Shown here in pieces: positions 57,857 through 64,000 of a stretch of DNA of 64,000 nt. The stretch covers positions 75,866,641 to 75,930,640 of the forward strand of contig CM055313.2 of assembly GCA_029255685.2 (NCBI GenBank). The letters are read 5' to 3'. This DNA comes from Silene conica. Its lineage: Eukaryota > Streptophyta > Magnoliopsida > Caryophyllales > Caryophyllaceae. Numbering within the stretch: the stretch's first letter is position 1; each line of letters begins with the position of its first letter. The position numbers were made by a program, and so were the translations under genes. The notes under the pieces were generated by a model, which worked only from the letters and a program-made list of their open reading frames with translations, did no database searches and had not been told where the DNA came from.

Positions 57857-58522
57857 TTTAGCTTAATCGTTTTCTGAATTCGCGAAGTATCCCTAATAGC
57901 CATGATCAAATCCCCCCTGTAAGTTAATTCTAGTGATATCTGAGGTAAATTGCTAGCCAATATGGATAAAGTGTGGGTGAAGAACTCAGTTGTGTTGTTT
58001 TTCTACATCGGTTTGAGCAAGTTTAATGGTGGGTCGTTGGGTTTTAGTAGGGCTTTCCTATTGATTGATTCTTATGGCCTTATAGAGTGTTTTAGGGGGT
58101 TCGTTCAAATCTGGTCCGAGAGCAGCAGTGGTGCTCTGTTATATCTTGTGACTTAGTATCAGGTTGGCTAGTCGAGGGTGGTGTGAGATGATAGATGTTA
58201 CGAGATATCGACATATTCATAATTAAAAACTACGGTATCATAATTTATCCCATAGAATAATATTATGATTTCTAGAATAAGATATATTTCTAGAATGAGG
58301 GTGATTAGTAAAATTTATAACATAAAAAAGGCCAAAATATAATCACTCGTTTAATCTCATCCTTCTGCGATATTTAAAAGATAAGCCCTATTAATAAAAA
58401 CTTATATTAACATACAAATGCTTGATAAATACTAAAACAATTTGATAATGGATACTTTTAGTAATCCTCATTAAAATATGAAGTATTTATATTTTAAATA
58501 TGATTATACTTCGATAAAATAT
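57857..58522. other. Intergenic stretch, no gene recognised
   Basis: The 68-codon frame 57950-58156 has no recognisable motif; the rest is AT-rich. Confidence 0.4.
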
Positions 58523-58531
58523 CATCATAAT

Positions 58532-58560
58532 TTTTTTTTTTTTTGGTACGAAAAAAATTT
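58532..58560 (-). mobile_element. 29-bp retroposon remnant with TSD
   Basis: On the minus strand this reads AAATTTTTTTCGTACC followed by A13, between exact 9-bp repeats CATCATAAT (58523-58531, 58561-58569). CGTACC plus poly(A) resembles the SINE end CGTCACC plus poly(A) at 8800-8814. Likely an extremely 5'-truncated SINE or LINE. Confidence 0.55.
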
Positions 58561-58931
58561 CATCATAATGTGGCTTGGATTATCTTGTTTGATTCCCAAA
58601 CTTTACAAATATCTTATATAAGTTCAACGTGCTAGTAAGAAGATACTTGTTTAAGACATTAAGTATTGTACGTTCTATTCTACAAATTTCATTTTTATCA
58701 TCTCTAAAATAAGTTCTATGTAAACATTTTTATTAAACAAAATTCATACAAATTAAATAAGCATTGTAACTAAAGTTTACTAATATCAAGTATTCCCCTG
58801 TACAACTATTTGCATATTTTAAAAAATCTTAAATACATATTAATAGTAAATTTAAAAACGAAACATAAGATGTAAAAATCAAGTTACAACGACAATGAAA
58901 TGACACACTTAAATCTATTTCCATCTATACA

Positions 58932-59318
58932 CTAATGTAGCATTTTTCCAATCACAACTTCAATAAAACCCATTTTTTGTAACTTCCCAAATGTATTTTT
59001 GTCACACATATTTCCCTGAGATACTTTAAAAACATCGAAACTTTTTTCCCAATCATAGCAATAAAAATGGCAAAAGTAGAGTGTAGATAAGGAAAATTTA
59101 AGTTTAAATGCCCACTCGACATCTTGCCTATAGCCCAATACATGTGTACCAAGATCATCGTCTTTTGATTGACAACGCACTGTAATATGAGTATTATCAA
59201 TCCCATTAATAATATGAACATAGTAATTCTTAAACATCAAGTGTGCCTTTGTTGGCTCAAATTGGAAATGTAGAACTCCTACCAAAATAAAAATAATCAT
59301 TAGATTAGTGTGGTACAT
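58932..59318 (-). CDS. Self-incompatibility S1 (SPH) family protein, copy 1, frameshifted C-terminus
   Basis: 128 codons. Hydrophobic signal peptide (residues 5-18, LMIIFILVGVLHFQ), then HIINGIDNTHITVRCQSKDDDLGTHVL, VEWAFKLKFSLSTLYFCHFYC and a DVFKVSQGNMC block, as in plant S1 secreted proteins. Aligned with the copy at 62514-62918, it lacks one base near residue 102 (AATACATTT against AATTACGTTT). The end is therefore out of frame and the C-terminal Cys and Trp are lost (ends FIEVVIGKMLH). The correct frame would also meet a stop. A 5'-truncated LINE lies about 25 bp upstream of the ATG. Probably a decaying duplicate. S1 relatives act as secreted signalling proteins; the poppy pistil determinant is the known case. 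Confidence 0.8.
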   Translation of the reverse strand: MYHTNLMIIFILVGVLHFQFEPTKAHLMFKNYYVHIINGIDNTHITVRCQSKDDDLGTHVLGYRQDVEWAFKLKFSLSTLYFCHFYCYDWEKSFDVFKVSQGNMCDKNTFGKLQKMGFIEVVIGKMLH

Positions 59319-59343
59319 CTTGGCACGCTTTTAATGTGTATTT

Positions 59344-59928
59344 TTTTTTTCTGCGAATCGTAAGCTTTCATTAAGCACAAAACAAGCTATTACAAGCAGC
59401 TATGACAATTTCCTACACACATTCAAGCCTCAATGGCCAAGTCACCTAAATGCTATGAAACGAAGTCAAAAAACTTCTATCATGCACATCCTTTAGCCTA
59501 TTTACAACTCTATTTTGCATCTCTTTCCTGATTTGCTCAACAACAATCTCAGGTCTCATTAACTTATCTTTTATCCGAGCCTCATTCCACAAACTCCATA
59601 TGTGATAGAATGCAGCCATAAAGCAACACAAAACAACCTTCCTCTAGCTCCTGTTTTGCTGATGATTCCATATATTGGCCAAAACCTGATCAGACGGTAA
59701 ACAAACTTTACACATCTTCGCAACTCAATCTAGTATTTTCCTACTATACTCACACTGATTAGATAGATGTTCATGGGTCTTAACTCCAACACCACACAAG
59801 CAACACTTATCATCTAGACAAATTCCCAAATTATACAGCTTTGCCTTTACATTCAAAGCTTCTCCAGCTATCAACCAACCAACAAAACTATGTTTAGGCA
59901 CATTCCATGCGCTCCAAACAAAACTATG
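59344..59928 (-). mobile_element. 5'-truncated LINE carrying a zf-RVT region
   Basis: Minus strand. It starts near 59928 with WSAWNVPKHSFVGWLIAGE, then ALNVKAKLYNLGICLDDKCC and LCGVGVKTHEHLS, the zinc-binding end of plant L1-type reverse transcriptases. Two in-frame stops follow, then FYHIWSLWNEARIKDK, and the frame ends about 100 bp before a poly(A) at 59344-59350. It is flanked by a TSD TTTAATGTGTATT (about 59330-59343 and 59929-59942). About 585 bp of a much longer element; inactive. It separates the S1 copy 1 start codon from its TATA-like region near 60000. Confidence 0.85.
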
Positions 59929-59997
59929 TTTAATGTGTATTTAATGCTTAATTTATAATTAAAAATTGTTTACAATTACAAATATGTGGAATTTACT

Positions 59998-60010
59998 TCA
60001 TATACACATA
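59998..60010 (-). promoter_or_regulatory. Degenerate TATA region of S1 copy 1
   Basis: The minus-strand sequence GTGTATATGAAGT aligns with the TATATAAAAG box of copy 2. The two copies stay alignable through this region and about 120 bp further upstream. Here it is about 680 bp from the ATG because of the LINE. Confidence 0.4.
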
Positions 60011-60342
60011 TTTATGTAGTCGTTATAGTGTTGTGTCATAATGAAATTGAAATTGAAATACAACGGTGCATGTGAAGTGAATGAGTAAACTAAAACAACA
60101 AAATTTCGGAAATTAACCATGTTTTAATGAGCCCTTCGAGCAAAATATTAAACCTTAAGCGAATATTGCGTAAATTTTCCAAAATTCTAATCGAGACATG
60201 TATCTTCTACAAATGCAAATCCAATTAAGTTTCATGGTTTAACATTTAAATTGAAATTTTTATACCTGAATATGTTAATGACTTGATTTAATTTCTTCAT
60301 AGTAATTTTTTGTAATTGATTTTTATATGATGAAATGTTATA

Positions 60343-60615
60343 CTTCCTCCTATTCATTTAAATTGTCCCATTGTCATAAAAGGACAAATTTTATAGTTTA
60401 TTAGTTGTTTATTATTTTGGTTGTGTAGGGATATGTTGATTGGAGAGTAATAATTGATAAAAGATGGGTAATGGGTAGGTGGGTGAGTAATAAGTGATAA
60501 ATAGTAAGGGTAGAATGGTAAAAAATGGAAAAAAACTTACCAAAAAAGAACAATGGGACATTATCCTGAGTAAACCGAAATGGACAATGGGACATTTTAA
60601 ATGAATAGAAGGGAG
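60343..60615. mobile_element. Stowaway MITE (Tc1/mariner-type)
   Basis: 273 bp between TA dinucleotides (60341-60342, 60616-60617). Right end inverted: CTCCCTTCTATTCATTTAAA; left end: CTTCCTCCTATTCATTTAAA. Both continue into paired (AAT)TGTCCCATTGTC segments. CTCCCTC-like ends plus TA duplication define Stowaway. Confidence 0.9.
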
Positions 60616-60617
60616 TA

Positions 60618-62513
60618 TATATTTTCTTTTGTAAATGTTAGTACTCCGGAGTAATTGTTAAACTTGACTATCATGAATAACACCCTGAAAATTTATAAAT
60701 TTATTTTATTTATTTATTTATTCATTCGACATTTATATAAAATAAAAAAGAAAAATAATTGTGTAGTTTATTATTATTCTATTATATTATTTATTGAAAC
60801 CATTACTATTTATGTTCAACAACACATAATTTCACAGTAGTCTAACGATTTTCTTGAAGGAATCGTTGAATTATTGTTAATATTTACATTTGACGAAAAC
60901 ATTAAGGTAAGTCGCTAAATTTTTGTTACTATTTATAGATGATGATAGACTTATTGATGGTGAATGAAAGATGTTGGGTGATATACGATGACGAGTGAAA
61001 AGTTCAAGTATATAACAAACTAATATGAGAATGACATTTTGACTAATTTTTTTATTATATGGTTTTAACAAATTTGAATGTGGTTAATTTTATATATAAT
61101 TTATATTTTTCGTATCCCAAAAGAAAATCAAGAATAAAAAAAATGCTAACATGCTGAGCGAGCCGTTATCTTAAAAACAGTAAGCAAAGTGTCGTGATTT
61201 TTATGGGCAGTAGAGCTAAAAAAATAAACACCGACCCGAGTATCTCATGTAAGAACATACGAGTACCCATTTTTATCAAGCCCACTGCCATTGAATTTCA
61301 AGCGTTGGAAATTTTCAGAGGAGAAGATAAGATTTAGGTAGAGATTTTGATAAAAAAAACGATGAAAACAAGAATGGGCCAAAAATATGAGTTGACCAAA
61401 TTTCAAAACTGCCGTCATTGGTTTTTACCGAGTAAAATGGGAAGATTAAAAAAAAATATTAAATTTACAGTACAAACAATGATGCATATAAAAAAGGATA
61501 TTGATAATAAATTTAATCCTAATATATTTCTCATTAACATTAGTATCATCAAAAGGAAGATTGATTTCAGAATATAAATAGCTACTACAGAGGCTCAGAT
61601 AGATAGTTTCAGTTTTGTGTTTTAGAGATAGGTATACTAACAATATCAAGAGCATAAACAATATAGTCATACCCACTTCAGTTCGCTGTGGTGTGATAAA
61701 AAAATAAATCAACTTTAGATTGTTATCACGGTAGAGTGCGGGTTTATATATTGGTTGAAAAGGTATGGTAAAACCGTAAATCAGTCTCGTAAAAAGATAA
61801 GTTTAGGATACTACATTATCAATGTGGAAACTCCCACAAATCAAGTATGGAGGAATGCACAATCGACTCGGTACTCACACGAGTCAATATATTCAACTTT
61901 GAAATATGCTCCAATTTATTGTGGGACAATTTTCAATATTTACTTCTTTTAGAAGCATCAAATCCAACAAATGCAAGAGCAACACTTTTAGGATTATCTA
62001 AGTTGTTCAAATTGGGTACTTTCGTGCATTATAGGAGTGGATGAACGGATATTGTTATTTTCTCTAAATGTCTTATTAGCTCGCAATACAAATCTTATTT
62101 CACATCTCATGTTCCATTATCACTTATTATGACACATAATCACTTTAATATAAATTATCACTATTCATTAAAGTAGTGAGAAATAAAATTAAATATAAGA
62201 GTACAACAAAGAATATGAACTTCTTAACTTGATGTTTCAAGCTTTAACATTAGAGATTGCTCGCAAACAAGCTATGGAGTATTGTAGAAAAGAAGAATAC
62301 AACCACCTCTTCCTCATTCTTCTTCATGTCGTATAACTTTTTGTTCTATTGCAAAATTAAATACACTAACAATAAAATTACTAAAGAGTGTGAATTTGTT
62401 ACTTATTATAGGTTTTCTACTTTATAATTAATCTAAAATGAAATCTAAGATATAATCAAGTAATCCGACAATGAAGAAATGACGCACTTAATTTTTTTTA
62501 AAAGGACTTAAAT
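60618..62513. other. Intergenic stretch between the S1 copies, no gene recognised
   Basis: AT-rich, with frames of at most 88 codons (e.g. 61446-61712, 61755-61952) that match no family I know. Confidence 0.5.
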
Positions 62514-62918
62514 CTATTTCCATCGATACTCATATGCACCTTTTTTCCAGTCACAACTTTTATAAAACCCCTTTGAATTAACTTGCCAAACGTAATTCGT
62601 GTCACACATATTTCCCAAAGATACTTTAAAAACATCAAAACTTTTATCCCAATCATTCCAATAAAAATGACAAAAGTAAAGCGTAGACAAAGAAATATTA
62701 AGTTTAAATGTCCACTCTAAATTTTGCCCATATGCCAACACATGTGTACCAAGATCATCGTCTTTAGATTGACAACGAACTGTAATAGGAGTATTTTCGA
62801 TCATATTTATAATATAAACACGATACGTCTTGAACATCAATTGTGCTTTTATTGGCTCAAATTGCGAATGTAGGACTCCTACTAAAATAAAGATTATCAT
62901 GAGATTGGTGTTGCTCAT
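62514..62918 (-). CDS. Self-incompatibility S1 (SPH) family protein, copy 2, intact
   Basis: 134 codons, a normal length for the family. The signal peptide spans about residues 1-25 (hydrophobic LMIIFILVGVL). The mature part has YRVYIINMIENTPITVRCQSKDDDLGTHVLAYGQ, WTFKLNISLSTLYFCHFYWNDW and DVFKVSLGNMCD. It ends SCDWKKGAYEYRWK, so four cysteines and the closing W are present, as in the S1 family fold. It is a secreted protein of unknown role; only relatives in poppy are tied to self-incompatibility. Same strand as the copy 3.6 kb away and similar into the promoter, so the pair arose by tandem duplication. A TATA box is at 62996-63005. Confidence 0.88.
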   Translation of the reverse strand: MSNTNLMIIFILVGVLHSQFEPIKAQLMFKTYRVYIINMIENTPITVRCQSKDDDLGTHVLAYGQNLEWTFKLNISLSTLYFCHFYWNDWDKSFDVFKVSLGNMCDTNYVWQVNSKGFYKSCDWKKGAYEYRWK

Positions 62919-62995
62919 TTTGGTATGCTTGTATTATGTATTTGATTCAATGTTTTAATTAAGACTGTTTAGAATTACAACTATGTAAAATGAGC

Positions 62996-63005
62996 TTTTA
63001 TATAC
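62996..63005 (-). promoter_or_regulatory. TATA box of S1 copy 2
   Basis: Minus-strand TATATAAAAG about 80 bp upstream of the ATG at 62918, a normal plant core-promoter spacing allowing for a short leader. Confidence 0.6.
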
Positions 63006-63159
63006 ACAAATTTACGTAGTAGATATAGAGTTGTGCCGTAATGAAATTACAAGATGATAATGCATGCGAATTGAGTGAGTAAACAAAATGACGAAATTTT
63101 GTAAATTTATTATCCATGTTTTATTAAAACTTTTGTGAAATTGTGTATAATGCATGTTC

Positions 63160-63310
63160 AAGCTAGATGGATGGTAAAACCATGTTCTGGCATCACCACC
63201 ATCTACACTAAGTTGTATTCCTAGAGAGGATGTGCTAGCTAGGAGTAGCTGTATCTCGTTTAGTAGCTACTTAATTTCTCGAGGATTAGCCCCTCTTATA
63301 CCAAAAAAAA
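63160..63310 (+). mobile_element. Possible SINE-like remnant
   Basis: The end GGATTAGCCCCTCTTATACC plus A8 (63283-63310) resembles the SINE end GGATTAAACCCCTCGTCACC plus A10 at 8787-8815. I could not find a clear B box or TSD, so the limits are guesses. Confidence 0.35.
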
Positions 63311-64000
63311 TTATCATCTCCTTGTGTCTTTGGACATTTAACTTACTCTTCGCAAACTTATTCTATCATTCACTTGCACAAGTATTTTTGGATAAAACAA
63401 GTTCAATAAAGGCATAGGTGCAGCCAAGAACAAAACTTTGTGGTAGATTGTTGTTTCATTTCCCAGTGACAATCTTTGTTTCAATTTATAAATTTGGGTT
63501 TTGATGTGTGTTTTAAATACCGCAACTGCACGGTTATCACGTAGAACATTAGCTGTCGAAATTCACAAGGAGCAATGTTGCAAATACTAGTCGGTTTTGT
63601 ATTTAGTTTAGCTAAGTGGATACAAATTTTAAAGTTGTTTATCTATTAAACTAATTAACTACAATGAAAAGTAAATTAAACTAAATGTCAAAAACTGAAA
63701 TGATGGTGTTGTCATTCAAATGATAAAGAATCTGGAATCTGATCAAATTATTAAATAATATGGGTCATAACTCATAACGATAACTAGTTTACAAGCAAGT
63801 AATACACTTATGTTTCAAGTGAGACAATGCTAGATGATCTAACCACCTAACCCTCTTGAGTATAAGTAGCCTCTTAAGTCAACTAAAGTCCCACTTTCCA
63901 TGGATGACCCAAATCAAGTCCAGGGCATTTTGGTCAACATTTTGGTCTCAACTAAGGTCTTTCACGCTCCCATGGATGAAATCCTTTAGTCAAATGGTAG
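63311..64000. other. Intergenic stretch, no gene recognised
   Basis: No open frame or repeat end that I can support. Confidence 0.4.

Noticed and set aside
57950-58156. 68-codon ORF in the right flank
   Set aside because: No family resemblance, no paired exon or promoter evidence, and length expected by chance.

Overview
The window is gene-poor, repeat-rich nuclear DNA from a flowering plant, most likely a eudicot. The evidence is the set of repeats (Ty1/copia, Tekay-type chromovirus, Athila-type gypsy, CACTA, Helitron, hAT, Mutator foldback and Stowaway elements), GT-AG introns, and two genes of the plant-specific self-incompatibility S1 (SPH) secreted-protein family. I could not fix the order or species. 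All element calls rest on reading termini, target-site duplications (TSDs), primer sites and protein motifs by eye.

Left flank (1-9430): the 3' end of a CACTA transposon carries the last exons of a Ulp1/C48 protease and, upstream, two exons of a plant SAM-dependent methyltransferase. Then come a 138-bp-period duplication, a Helitron (2991-4448) holding a Mutator-like foldback element (3430-4256, 9-bp TSD), a 460-bp hAT element, a second Helitron (7829-8509) holding a MITE, and a SINE (8608-8814). No intact host gene was seen here.

Centre (about 9431-56810): a nested stack of LTR retrotransposons fills about 47 kb. A relic copia element (LTR about 9431-9546 plus 56462-56551) was invaded by copia 'E' (9547-56456). 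E was invaded by a non-autonomous gypsy-like element 'C' (11435-52987). The left LTR of C was invaded twice: by chromovirus 'A' (12086-33826) and by Athila-type element 'D' (34260-48210). The integrase gene of A was in turn invaded by chromovirus 'B' (15803-26272). Every boundary carries a 5-bp TSD. E, A, B and C are oriented on the minus strand and D on the plus strand. D is the youngest: its two 1664-bp LTRs look identical and both its ORFs are open. A, B and E carry stops or frameshifts; C appears non-coding and shares leader, primer-site and polypurine-side sequence with A.

The most unusual structure is in the LTRs of B: about ten units in which a conserved 14-nt core (itself a small hairpin) is flanked by unit-specific but self-complementary arms. 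Inner and outer stems vary in a compensatory way. A second array of GC-rich palindromes follows it.

Right flank (56810-64000): a hAT element, a 29-bp retroposon remnant, a Stowaway MITE, and a tandem pair of S1-family genes on the minus strand. The 62.5-62.9 kb copy is intact with a TATA box. The 58.9-59.3 kb copy has a frameshifted C-terminus and a 5'-truncated LINE between its promoter and start codon.
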